Shown here: positions 24,359-29,399 of the stretch, piece by piece
Layout: each line of letters starts with the position of its first letter
Numbering within the stretch: position 1 is the stretch's first letter
Virus record (IMG/VR): IMGVR_UViG_3300045996_002627
Location: 1-29,440 of that record
Direction: 5' to 3' (one strand)
Length of the DNA: 29,440 nt
From: a virus
The notes under the pieces: generated by a model
What the model was told of the DNA's origin: nothing
What the model saw: the letters and a program-made list of their open reading frames with translations, nothing else
The model's database searches: none
Made by a program: the position numbers and the translations under genes

Positions 24359-24625
24359 TCAGTGCACCGTCTGCTTTGCGACATCCAGGTTGTCCGTCTC
24401 CAACCGCGCCGCAATCCCCCGCAGCGCCTTGGCCATCTCCTTCGTGTTCTGCTCGCGCGACTCCTGGGATCCGCTCAGGAGGATGCACGCCCCGAGGAAC
24501 CGATAGGCGAACGTCAGCACCGCACTCACGCCATCCCGCGCATGAAAGTCGGCACCGCTTTTGATTCCGGTGCTCAATTGCTCAATTAACCTGTCCACTT
24601 CGGGGTTGGCGCCGGCCTGTTCCAT
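24359..24625 (-). CDS. Small helical protein preceding TerL
   Basis: This gene encodes 88 residues if started at ATG 24625; a GTG at 24634 would add three residues but overlaps the predicted -10 box, so 24625 is preferred. The sequence MEQAGANPEVDRLIEQLSTG, HARDGVSAVLTFAYRFLGAC and EMAKALRGIAARLETDNLDV is mostly helical. Its position before TerL would suit a small terminase subunit, but no helix-turn-helix is visible, and a better TerS candidate lies elsewhere, so I leave it unassigned. The -10 ends 7 nt before the ATG and no Shine-Dalgarno site is present, so the message is probably leaderless. It is the first gene of the leftward virion operon. Confidence 0.65.
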   Translation of the reverse strand: MEQAGANPEVDRLIEQLSTGIKSGADFHARDGVSAVLTFAYRFLGACILLSGSQESREQNTKEMAKALRGIAARLETDNLDVAKQTVH

Positions 24626-24632
24626 GCTCGTC

Positions 24633-24662
24633 ACTATGGCATGCTTTCTGCACGGGGATCAA
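24633..24662 (-). promoter_or_regulatory. Leftward promoter of the terminase-portal operon
   Basis: Minus strand: TTGATC (24662-24657), 18-bp spacer, CATAGT (24638-24633), within ATGCCATAGTG, identical over 12 nt to the capsid promoter at 15392-15421. CATAGT is followed by 7 nt and then ATG 24625, so the RNA is expected to start at or beside the start codon. Confidence 0.65.
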
Positions 24663-24687
24663 CTGGCACGTCCTTTGCCGCCAATGC

Positions 24688-24693
24688 TACTCT
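24688..24693 (+). promoter_or_regulatory. -10 candidate for the rightward small-gene array, leaderless type
   Basis: TACTCT lies 7 nt before ATG 24701, with no Shine-Dalgarno site between. The -35 region is poor (TGGCAC at about 18-bp spacing), so this is a weak call. It is back-to-back with the leftward promoter at 24633-24662. Confidence 0.3.
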
Positions 24694-24700
24694 CGGCTGC

Positions 24701-25033
24701 ATGGCCACCAACCGTTTGGATGAGGTATATGAGGAGATCAACCGCGGTGACATCTACGAACAGCCGATCGTGGAGCAGAAGCCGGTGCGCCGCTCGATCT
24801 ACGGTTACTGCCACGACAAGACCGGGGTCGTCACCATCAACCCGCAGCTCTCAGTGCTCGACACCCTCATCCACGAACTCTTTCACCGCCGGCATCCCTC
24901 ATGGAGTGAGCGCTACGTGAAGGCCCAGACCACTCGCCTGATTCGCTCCCTTACGCCCGAGCAGCAGCAGGCACTCTACGACCACTACCTCCGAGTCCGC
25001 GTGCGCTCGCGCCGCAAGAAGGCTGTGCAATGA
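24701..25033 (+). CDS. Small HExxH metallopeptidase-like protein
   Basis: This gene encodes 110 residues from ATG 24701; a longer in-frame start at 24641 would run through the divergent promoter. The key segment SVLDTLIHELFHRRHPSWSERYV holds HELFH (HExxH) and a downstream Glu in SERYV as a likely third zinc ligand. The arrangement 'IHE-x-x-H near PxxxE' is shared with small phage zincin-like proteins. An N-terminal acidic helix (LDEVYEEINRGDIYEQPIVE) and a C-terminal strongly basic tail (DHYLRVRVRSRRKKAVQ) flank it. The substrate is unknown; it may be a degenerate or specialised peptidase. It is the first gene of the rightward array and overlaps the next gene by 4 bp (ATGA). Confidence 0.68.
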   Translation: MATNRLDEVYEEINRGDIYEQPIVEQKPVRRSIYGYCHDKTGVVTINPQLSVLDTLIHELFHRRHPSWSERYVKAQTTRLIRSLTPEQQQALYDHYLRVRVRSRRKKAVQ

Positions 25034-25185
25034 TCTACGGAGCAGAATCCGAACCGACAACACTTGAAGCTGTGATGACGATCATCATCGTTCTCGCGGC
25101 CATTCTCATTGGCACTGCTATCCTCATCGAGCTTGAGACAGGTAAGCCGGCGAAGGTAGTCATCTCTCAGTGGTGGAACTCGTGA
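25030..25185 (+). CDS. Single-pass membrane peptide, 51 residues
   Basis: This gene encodes 51 residues and starts with ATG overlapping the stop of the preceding gene (ATGA). After a polar start (MIYGAESEPTTLEAVM) residues about 16-35 are strongly hydrophobic (TIIIVLAAILIGTAILIEL), a clear transmembrane helix, followed by ETGKPAKVVISQWWNS with two adjacent Trp. A membrane-associated role is certain in outline, function is unknown. It ends with GTGA overlap with the next gene, so translation is coupled. Possible roles include superinfection exclusion or a lysis accessory, but nothing in the sequence decides this. Confidence 0.65.
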   Translation: MIYGAESEPTTLEAVMTIIIVLAAILIGTAILIELETGKPAKVVISQWWNS

Positions 25186-25343
25186 ACTTCCTCCTCGACC
25201 CGCGCTTGTTCAACTACTTGATCATGGCCCTCTACGTCATCAACGCCGTGCGGTGGGCATTGGCTCGCAACTGGGCCGACATGTGCTACTGGCTCTCAGC
25301 CTTCGCCATCACCGCCACTGTCACCTGGGGATACAAACACTAA
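25182..25343 (+). CDS. Two-pass membrane peptide, 53 residues, founder of a duplicated pair
   Basis: This gene encodes 53 residues, starting with GTG 25182 (GTGA overlap with the upstream stop). Two hydrophobic stretches are present: NYLIMALYVINAV and CYWLSAFAITATVTWG, separated by a short basic loop (RWALARNWADM). The C-terminal 29 residues are matched by the in-frame sequence at 25728-25838, where most base differences are synonymous, implying selection on this reading frame. A small hydrophobic two-helix protein of this kind could be a membrane regulator or a small holin-like pore, but no signature decides. It is followed, 14 bp after its stop, by the next gene with a GGAGGA ribosome binding site. 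Confidence 0.68.
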   Translation: MNFLLDPRLFNYLIMALYVINAVRWALARNWADMCYWLSAFAITATVTWGYKH

Positions 25344-25357
25344 TGGAGGAAGCCGTC

Positions 25358-25555
25358 ATGTCATTTCCTCAATTCGACGGAATGATCGCCTGCTTGCCCG
25401 AGAAGTGCTCCCAGAAGCAGTGCGAGGCGACGGGGACCTCGACGATCATTCAGCGCTATCTGGCGACGTACACCGGCAGTTCAAGACGAAAGGATGCGAG
25501 CAATGAACAGACACGGCGATCCGTTTGGCATCGACAACGACCACGAAGCGTTTAG
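25358..25555 (+). CDS. Small Cys-containing protein, 65 residues
   Basis: This gene encodes 65 residues from ATG 25358, with GGAGGA about 7 nt upstream, which is one of the better ribosome binding sites in this array. The N-terminal half contains three cysteines in LPEKCSQKQCEATG plus CLP, possibly a small metal site; the C-terminus is basic and irregular (RRKDASNEQTRRSVWHRQRP) and overlaps the next gene by 53 bp. The overlap and composition suggest that the true end may be earlier if a frameshift exists, but no evidence supports that directly. Function unknown. Confidence 0.5.
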   Translation: MSFPQFDGMIACLPEKCSQKQCEATGTSTIIQRYLATYTGSSRRKDASNEQTRRSVWHRQRPRSV

Positions 25556-25724
25556 GCTGCTGGACTTGATAAACGCCGAGTTCCAGAGCGATCCCCAAAG
25601 CGTGCAGTGTTTCGACTTGCGAATTGTCCAGCGCGTCAAGGAGTGCGTCGAGAAGCGAAAGGCGGCCGAGCGGCGCGGAGACGTGCCGCCGCTGTTGACG
25701 GACGTCCGAACACGAAGGGATTAG
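25503..25724 (+). CDS. Hypothetical acidic protein, 73 residues
   Basis: This gene encodes 73 residues from ATG 25503, with AAAGGA about 8 nt upstream; an in-frame ATG at 25494 sits on that site and is less likely. The sequence MNRHGDPFGIDNDHEAFRLL, DLINAEFQSDPQSVQCFDLR, IVQRVKECVEKRKAAERRGD is helical and charged, with two cysteines. It overlaps the previous gene by 53 bp. No family is recognised. It ends 2 bp before the ATG of an alternative frame at 25727, and directly before the truncated duplicate. Confidence 0.6.
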   Translation: MNRHGDPFGIDNDHEAFRLLDLINAEFQSDPQSVQCFDLRIVQRVKECVEKRKAAERRGDVPPLLTDVRTRRD

Positions 25725-25727
25725 ACA

Positions 25728-25841
25728 TGGATCAGCAACTGCCGGTGGGCGTGGCAGCGCAGCGCCGCGGATACCTGCTACTGGCTCTCGGCGCTCGCGA
25801 TTACCGCGACTGTCACCTGGGGCTACAAACATTGAGAACCC
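25728..25841 (+). pseudogene. Truncated duplicate of the two-pass membrane peptide gene
   Basis: In this frame the sequence reads ISNCRWAWQRSAADTCYWLS then ALAITATVTWGYKH and stops at TGA 25839-25841, matching INAVRWALARNWADMCYWLS and AFAITATVTWGYKH of the gene at 25182. Across the final 20 codons of the shared part most base differences are synonymous. The N-terminal membrane segment is missing and no ATG, GTG or TTG is present in frame after the stop at 25722-25724, so the copy is probably a 5'-deleted remnant, unless an unusual start or a +1 shift from ATG 25727 is used. Confidence 0.6.
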
Positions 25842-25858
25842 GACTCGACGGAGGCTGC

Positions 25859-25954
25859 ATGACGCGCTTCGAGAAGTTCCTCCTGATCCTCGCCACGCTC
25901 CTCCTCGCCGGCTGTCTGGTGATCACCATCGCGATCCTGGGGGTGATTCTGTGA
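25859..25954 (+). CDS. 31-residue membrane peptide with lipobox-like motif
   Basis: This tiny gene begins at ATG 25859, with CGGAGG about 5 nt upstream, and ends at TGA 25952-25954. The protein MTRFEKFLLILATLLLAGCL then VITIAILGVIL is almost entirely hydrophobic after the first six residues. LLAGC fits a lipobox, but the residues after Cys are also hydrophobic, so a simple single-pass membrane peptide is more likely than a lipoprotein. Its stop overlaps the GTG of the next gene (GTGA). Unknown function. Confidence 0.6.
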   Translation: MTRFEKFLLILATLLLAGCLVITIAILGVIL

Positions 25955-26196
25955 CCCCCGCCATCGCCTCGCTCACCTGCTTCTGGAACTCGACCACCCG
26001 TGGCAAAGGCGCCATCATTCCCAAAGTCATCGTTGTCGGCCATGCTCTCTTCGACGCTTTTCACTCCGAGCTGATTCTCATGGACCGCGAGATCCCCGAA
26101 GCACTACTCGCTGAAGGTCGCCCCCCGCTCAACTTCAAATCCGCCAAAATCGAACGTGGCCTCTCGCCCTATTGGCTCATCGAAGGGTGGTATTAA
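25951..26196 (+). CDS. Hypothetical 81-residue protein
   Basis: I do not recognise this protein. It starts with GTG 25951 overlapping the preceding stop by 4 bp, so it is probably translated by coupling. The sequence SLTCFWNSTTRGKGAIIPKV, IVVGHALFDAFHSELILMDR and EIPEALLAEGRPPLNFKSAK has mixed beta and helix character with no membrane segment. The C-terminus is RGLSPYWLIEGWY, aromatic-rich. It is followed after one base by the next gene's ATG. Confidence 0.55.
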   Translation: MTPAIASLTCFWNSTTRGKGAIIPKVIVVGHALFDAFHSELILMDREIPEALLAEGRPPLNFKSAKIERGLSPYWLIEGWY

Positions 26197-26197
26197 A

Positions 26198-26488
26198 ATG
26201 ATCCCCATCACCCGCATCATCGAAGCCTGCGCCGCGATCATCCCGGCCGCAGCCGAACGCCCCGACTACTACTTCGGTTCGATCTACCGACTCCCCGATC
26301 AAACCGGCTTCATCATCTACCTTCACCACGCCCCGACCGGCACCAAAGTTCCTTGTGTCTGGTCGAAGGCCGACATCGAACGCCTGAAGGATCGCCCCGA
26401 GAAGGACACCGTGGATTTCTGCCGCAACCTCTTTCACAACGCCATCGAGGCAATGGATGATCTCCTCACCCAGCATCGGAGAACCTGA
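26198..26488 (+). CDS. Hypothetical 96-residue protein
   Basis: This gene encodes 96 residues from ATG 26198, one base after the previous stop; an in-frame start at 26156 would overlap that gene. The sequence begins MIPITRIIEACAAIIPAAAE, then aromatic and beta-like RPDYYFGSIYRLPDQTGFII, then YLHHAPTGTKVPCVWSKADI and a helical C-terminus (DFCRNLFHNAIEAMDDLLTQ). It looks like a compact globular alpha/beta protein; family unknown. It is followed 1 bp later by the next ATG. Confidence 0.58.
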   Translation: MIPITRIIEACAAIIPAAAERPDYYFGSIYRLPDQTGFIIYLHHAPTGTKVPCVWSKADIERLKDRPEKDTVDFCRNLFHNAIEAMDDLLTQHRRT

Positions 26489-26489
26489 C

Positions 26490-26699
26490 ATGTCCGACCG
26501 CTTCCCCCGTCGCGTCTCGATCACCATCAACCTCGAAGTCACCACCGATCGTGATCCCCAGGACTACGGCCACTCGCTCGCCAAGTTCCTCGAAGGCGAG
26601 ATCCAGCACGCCTACAATCTCCACAAGGATCTCTCGGTCGATCCCGAGCCCTCCGCTCGCGTCACCGACACCGCCCTCGTCCATGAGCGCCGCCGATGA
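26490..26699 (+). CDS. Hypothetical 69-residue protein
   Basis: This gene encodes 69 residues from ATG 26490; an upstream in-frame ATG at 26457 falls inside the preceding gene. The sequence MSDRFPRRVSITINLEVTTD, RDPQDYGHSLAKFLEGEIQH, AYNLHKDLSVDPEPSARVTD suggests a strand followed by a helix, ending in basic HERRR. Not recognised. Its stop overlaps the next ATG (ATGA). Confidence 0.58.
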   Translation: MSDRFPRRVSITINLEVTTDRDPQDYGHSLAKFLEGEIQHAYNLHKDLSVDPEPSARVTDTALVHERRR

Positions 26700-26872
26700 A
26701 ATTCCTCATCACCAAAAAGCTCACCCGCAAGGAAGCCGACCGCGCGATCCTCGGCATCACCCGCTGGTTCGAGCACAATCCCTCTCGCCGTGTCTGCCGC
26801 ACCGATTACGGCTGGTCTGTTCGCCGCGGCCACGTCGCTGAGGACATCGATCGCCACACGGAACCGCGATGA
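26696..26872 (+). CDS. Small basic protein, 58 residues
   Basis: This short gene starts at ATG 26696 (ATGA overlap) and ends at 26870-26872, again overlapping the next ATG. The protein MKFLITKKLTRKEADRAILG, ITRWFEHNPSRRVCRTDYGW, SVRRGHVAEDIDRHTEPR is strongly basic, with Trp and aromatic residues, and could bind nucleic acid. It is likely real because both ends are coupled by overlap and the gene fills the space exactly. No family recognised. Confidence 0.6.
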   Translation: MKFLITKKLTRKEADRAILGITRWFEHNPSRRVCRTDYGWSVRRGHVAEDIDRHTEPR

Positions 26873-27132
26873 CCCCGCCCAAGGTCTGGAACAAGCGCCA
26901 CCCCTACCCTACTGACGCCGTCTACGTCGGCCGGCCCTCACGTTGGGGCAACCCCTATGGTGGCGGCTACACCCGCGAACACGCCATTGAACAGTTCCGC
27001 GAATATCTCGAACGCAACCCAGCTCTCGTTCGCCTCATCAAACGTGATCTCCGTGGCAAACATCTCGTCTGCTGGTGCGCCCCACGCCCCTGTCACGCTG
27101 ACCTTCTCCTTCGCATCGCCAATGAACCCTAA
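26869..27132 (+). CDS. DUF4326 domain protein
   Basis: This gene encodes 87 residues. The pattern YVGRPSRWGNP (residues 19-29), REHAIEQFREYL, and GKHLVCWCAPRPCHADLL (63-80) matches the DUF4326 family of small Cys-containing proteins common in phages and bacteria. The CWCxPxxCH core could bind metal or act as a redox or catalytic site; the biochemical function of the family is not known to me. The start overlaps the previous gene (ATGA) and the end overlaps the next gene by 11 bp. The family call is confident, function unknown. Confidence 0.8.
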   Translation: MTPPKVWNKRHPYPTDAVYVGRPSRWGNPYGGGYTREHAIEQFREYLERNPALVRLIKRDLRGKHLVCWCAPRPCHADLLLRIANEP

Positions 27133-27298
27133 CGAACTCGCCCTTGGCTTCCTCATGCTCCTCACCTACCCGTTCATCCTGGCCTTCGCCGTGGATGCCA
27201 TCGAGGAGGAGCTGACCGGCCAGATCGCCACCGACGACTTCGACTTCCGCCCTTGTGGCTGTGGGCTCGACTGCCCGTGGTGCTGGTATCCGAGCTGA
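27122..27298 (+). CDS. Membrane peptide with Cys cluster, 58 residues
   Basis: This short gene begins at ATG 27122 inside the end of the DUF4326 gene and ends at TGA 27296-27298. Residues about 5-25 (ELALGFLMLLTYPFILAFAV) form one transmembrane helix; the tail AIEEELTGQIATDDFDFRPC then GCGLDCPWCWYPS contains four cysteines in CGCGLDCPWC, a candidate metal-binding cluster. It is the last clear gene of the rightward array. Function unknown. Confidence 0.6.
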   Translation: MNPNELALGFLMLLTYPFILAFAVDAIEEELTGQIATDDFDFRPCGCGLDCPWCWYPS

Positions 27299-27657
27299 AG
27301 CCCCTGGAGGAACGGGACTCCAAGCTCATCAATTCTCTCCCGCAGGATCGCGCGAACGTGTGCTTACCGGCTGCCCACCAAAATTCGTTCCACCCCTAAT
27401 CCCCGGAAGTGCTCCCGCGCCGGCTGTTTCATCTCAGCCCGCGTGAGGTGCGATGAGCGCACGTGCGAGCGTTGACAACTGACAGCACACGCACCACGGC
27501 CACACTCACCAATGAGGGTGAGCGAGGGTGGCGCGCGTTGATGCTGAGGGTGAGTGTGCGCGGTGGGCTGAGTGAGCGCGGCGCGTTGACAACTAACGCC
27601 GCCGGTATCGGTGAGGGTGATTGATCGTGGTGGCGGTGCTAGTGACCTAACGCCGCA
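27299..27657 (+). repeat. Non-coding convergent gap with short direct repeats
   Basis: This stretch lies between the end of the rightward array and the end of the leftward TerS-like gene and holds no gene I can support. It contains GTTGACAACT at 27471-27480 and 27585-27594, TGAGGGTGA at 27514-27522, 27545-27553 and 27612-27620, and TAACGCCGC at 27594-27602 and 27648-27656. The repeats are clustered in the right half. No strong bidirectional terminator was seen. It may be a packaging or replication site, or simply repetitive intergenic sequence. Confidence 0.5.
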
Positions 27658-28104
27658 TTACTTCCCCTCTACACCACTGACCTTTACACCGATGTTGATC
27701 GTGGTGCCGGTGTTGACACTTGAATTTTGTTTTTCACTCACAGGTTCAACGGTGCGAGTGTGAAGCAAGGCCCATTGCGCCGCTCTCGTATCCCCCGTTT
27801 TGCTGGCGATCTGCGATCCGGCGACGAGATGATCGACAAAATCAGGAGCCAATTTGAGGAGCTTTTTGCGCGCCTTGCGCACGGCGGCGACGTTGCGCGC
27901 AGTGACTTCACTTGGGGTGCGCGTTTTGGTGGCCACCTCGAATGCTCCAGCGCGTTTGAGAGAGCGATAGTGCCGCTCGCAGAATCCGCGCGCTAAGACT
28001 TTGGGGGAGTTGCACTTCTGGCCAGACTCCAACTCATATTGGCAGAGCTTTCCAGTGTCCAGGGGGATGATCTCAGCGGTGAGGGTGGGGAGAGTGTCTG
28101 CCAT
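27658..28104 (-). CDS. TerS-like protein with N-terminal Cys/His motif
   Basis: This gene encodes 148 residues. The N-terminus LCQYELESGQKC, then CERHYRSLKRAG, holds a C...C...C-x2-H pattern that can bind zinc. The C-terminal half (ARNVAAVRKARKKLLKLAPD, FVDHLVAGSQIASKTGDTRA, AQWALLHTRTVEPVSEKQNS, then GTTINIGVKVSG) resembles the helical repeat plus beta tail seen in many phage terminase-small-subunit-like proteins, in which the helices bind packaging DNA or TerL. It is distant from TerL, about 3 kb away in the opposite arm, which happens in some phages. There is no ribosome binding site, but TACCCT lies 6 nt before ATG 28104, suggesting a leaderless message. The TerS call is tentative. Confidence 0.5.
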   Translation of the reverse strand: MADTLPTLTAEIIPLDTGKLCQYELESGQKCNSPKVLARGFCERHYRSLKRAGAFEVATKTRTPSEVTARNVAAVRKARKKLLKLAPDFVDHLVAGSQIASKTGDTRAAQWALLHTRTVEPVSEKQNSSVNTGTTINIGVKVSGVEGK

Positions 28105-28110
28105 GCCAGA

Positions 28111-28116
28111 AGGGTA
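28111..28116 (-). promoter_or_regulatory. -10 candidate for the TerS-like gene, leaderless type
   Basis: Minus strand TACCCT lies 6 nt before ATG 28104 with no Shine-Dalgarno site. The -35 is poor (TCCCGC region), so the call rests only on the TAnnnT box and spacing. Confidence 0.25.
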
Positions 28117-28143
28117 GCACGGCAGACACAGGAGGCGGGAGCG

Positions 28144-28335
28144 CTAGGCGGCGTCTATCGGGCGAAAGAACCAAACGCCGGAGGGGCGACGATCGATCGT
28201 GTAGTCGGCGAGGCGATCGAGGAGATCAACGGCGACGAGATGATCGGCCGGGCCGACCGCGATAAGGCCACTGTAGCGGGTGACAGTGACGCTGGAGGGT
28301 TGGAGAGCGATCCATTCGTCCAAGGTGATAGGCAT
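28144..28335 (-). CDS. Hypothetical 63-residue protein
   Basis: This gene encodes 63 residues from ATG 28335, chosen because AAAGGAG lies about 9 nt upstream; a longer in-frame start at 28461 would overlap the upstream gene. The sequence MPITLDEWIALQPSSVTVTR, YSGLIAVGPADHLVAVDLLD, RLADYTIDRRPSGVWFFRPI is a compact alpha/beta protein with no membrane segment. Not recognised. It contains one of five GAGGCGATCG copies in this arm. Confidence 0.6.
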   Translation of the reverse strand: MPITLDEWIALQPSSVTVTRYSGLIAVGPADHLVAVDLLDRLADYTIDRRPSGVWFFRPIDAA

Positions 28336-28339
28336 GGCG

Positions 28340-28660
28340 TTAGGCTCCTTTCGTGGTGCGTGGGACGAGGGGCAACGCCGGGTGATGCCAGGAGGGAGGG
28401 AGATCCGCGATCGGCCGGATGAGGCGCGCGGTAGTGGGGATCTCCTCGACCAGCACGGCATCCTGGTTGAGCGCCTGAGCGAGCCGGCGGGCGAGCAGAT
28501 CGATCTTCGCGCGGTCGGGGGTGGTGATCTCGATCGTTACCGTGTTTTCGGGTTGCCCCTGCCAGTAACCGATACCAGGGAGGAGCGTAAACGCCTCAAA
28601 AAGTGGCGAGATGAGGCGAGGAAGATCCGGTGCGTGCTGCACGTGGAGATGGAAAGTCAT
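28340..28660 (-). CDS. Hypothetical 106-residue protein
   Basis: I do not recognise this protein. ATG 28660 overlaps the stop of the upstream membrane peptide (ATGA). The sequence MTFHLHVQHAPDLPRLISPL, FEAFTLLPGIGYWQGQPENT, VTIEITTPDRAKIDLLARRL, AQALNQDAVLVEEIPTTARL suggests a small ferredoxin-like alpha/beta fold, with a strand-helix-strand arrangement. It ends in proline-rich PPSWHHPALPLVPRTTKGA. It lies 4 bp upstream of the 63-residue gene. Function unknown. Confidence 0.58.
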   Translation of the reverse strand: MTFHLHVQHAPDLPRLISPLFEAFTLLPGIGYWQGQPENTVTIEITTPDRAKIDLLARRLAQALNQDAVLVEEIPTTARLIRPIADLPPSWHHPALPLVPRTTKGA

Positions 28661-28836
28661 GCCGCACGTCCGATCGCGAGAACCAGCATGATTGCCAGGA
28701 TGTAGAGGACCACGGCGATCAATTCGCCAGTGGAGGGAGCGATCGGCCGGGTGAACGCACGGGCACAGGAAAGTGCCGCGGCCCGACAGAGGCGATTGAT
28801 CCGGCGGATGGAGGCGAGGCGATCGGTGTTGGGCAT
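28657..28836 (-). CDS. Small C-terminally anchored membrane protein, 59 residues
   Basis: This gene encodes 59 residues from ATG 28836, with GGAGAAG about 8 nt upstream; in-frame starts further upstream fall within the metallopeptidase gene. Residues 1-35 are basic (MPNTDRLASIRRINRLCRAA, ALSCARAFTRPIAPSTG) and residues about 38-56 (ELIAVVLYILAIMLVLAIG) form a transmembrane helix near the C-terminus. It would be tail-anchored with a cytoplasmic basic domain. Its stop overlaps the next gene's ATG. No family recognised. Confidence 0.6.
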   Translation of the reverse strand: MPNTDRLASIRRINRLCRAAALSCARAFTRPIAPSTGELIAVVLYILAIMLVLAIGRAA

Positions 28837-28840
28837 GGCG

Positions 28841-29395
28841 TTACTTCTCCTCGATTGACAAAAGGGTGATGAGGCGATCGGCGAGGGGAGCGGCGACGGG
28901 GAACGCTTGATTGAGAGTGAGCGGATCGGCCTGCTTGTTGAGGAAGTATCCCCAATTGGGATCCTTGCACCACGCGAGGAGGACGAGAGTAGCATTCAAT
29001 TCGGCGACCGTTTCCGCCCATGAAGAGTAAGCAGGGATGAGCGGATCAGGGATGCCAAAACCCGCACCATGGGCCGTGTGGCCGATTTCATGGAGGAGCA
29101 GATAGAGGCGGGTATCGGGTGAGCTGTCGGATTTGAGGTAAATCTCGCGGGTATTGTGGTGCACCATTGCCAGCGCTTCGGGCATGGAGGGATCGGCGAC
29201 GGGCCGCACGATCACAGCCCACCCCTCGGATTCAGCAAACGAGGTGAGGCGATCGAGGCGTTCGGGGGCATGGGGGATCGTGAGGCGATCGGCGTAGCGG
29301 ACGATATCGTGATCTCCTTCGAGGAGGAGCGCACGAAGGTTCTCATACGCGATCGGGATGAAGGTGCGGAGGGTGTGACGGGTAGGAGTGCACAT
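28841..29395 (-). CDS. ImmA/IrrE-like metallopeptidase
   Basis: This gene encodes 184 residues from ATG 29395, with AAAGGA about 10 nt upstream. The zinc site is LLHEIGHTAHG, with HEIGH at 102-106, and the likely third ligand is Glu128 (or Glu132) in SSWAETVAELNATLVLLAW, as in the ImmA/IrrE (COG2856, DUF955) group. The preceding strand REIYLKSDSSPDTRLYLL fits the family, where a strand ahead of the helix is followed by HExGH. Members cleave regulators such as repressors, or act in toxin-antitoxin and phage control systems. No cI-like repressor partner is encoded in the window, so the target is unknown. It heads the visible part of the leftward right-arm operon. Confidence 0.78.
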   Translation of the reverse strand: MCTPTRHTLRTFIPIAYENLRALLLEGDHDIVRYADRLTIPHAPERLDRLTSFAESEGWAVIVRPVADPSMPEALAMVHHNTREIYLKSDSSPDTRLYLLLHEIGHTAHGAGFGIPDPLIPAYSSWAETVAELNATLVLLAWCKDPNWGYFLNKQADPLTLNQAFPVAAPLADRLITLLSIEEK

Positions 29396-29399
29396 GGTT

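Noticed and set aside
24359-24625. Small gene before TerL as the terminase small subunit
   Set aside because: Position fits but no DNA-binding motif is visible, and the protein at 27658 matches TerS-like features better; left unnamed.
25727-25954. 75-residue frame from ATG 25727 that runs through the duplicate and ends with the 31-residue membrane peptide
   Set aside because: Base changes between the duplicates favour the other frame, and the internal ATG 25859 has a good ribosome binding site of its own.
27255-27446. Short rightward frame after the last array gene, and a 39-codon frame from GTG 27280
   Set aside because: No convincing ribosome binding site, Pro/Ala-rich or unremarkable composition, and overlap with the gene at 27122; left unannotated.
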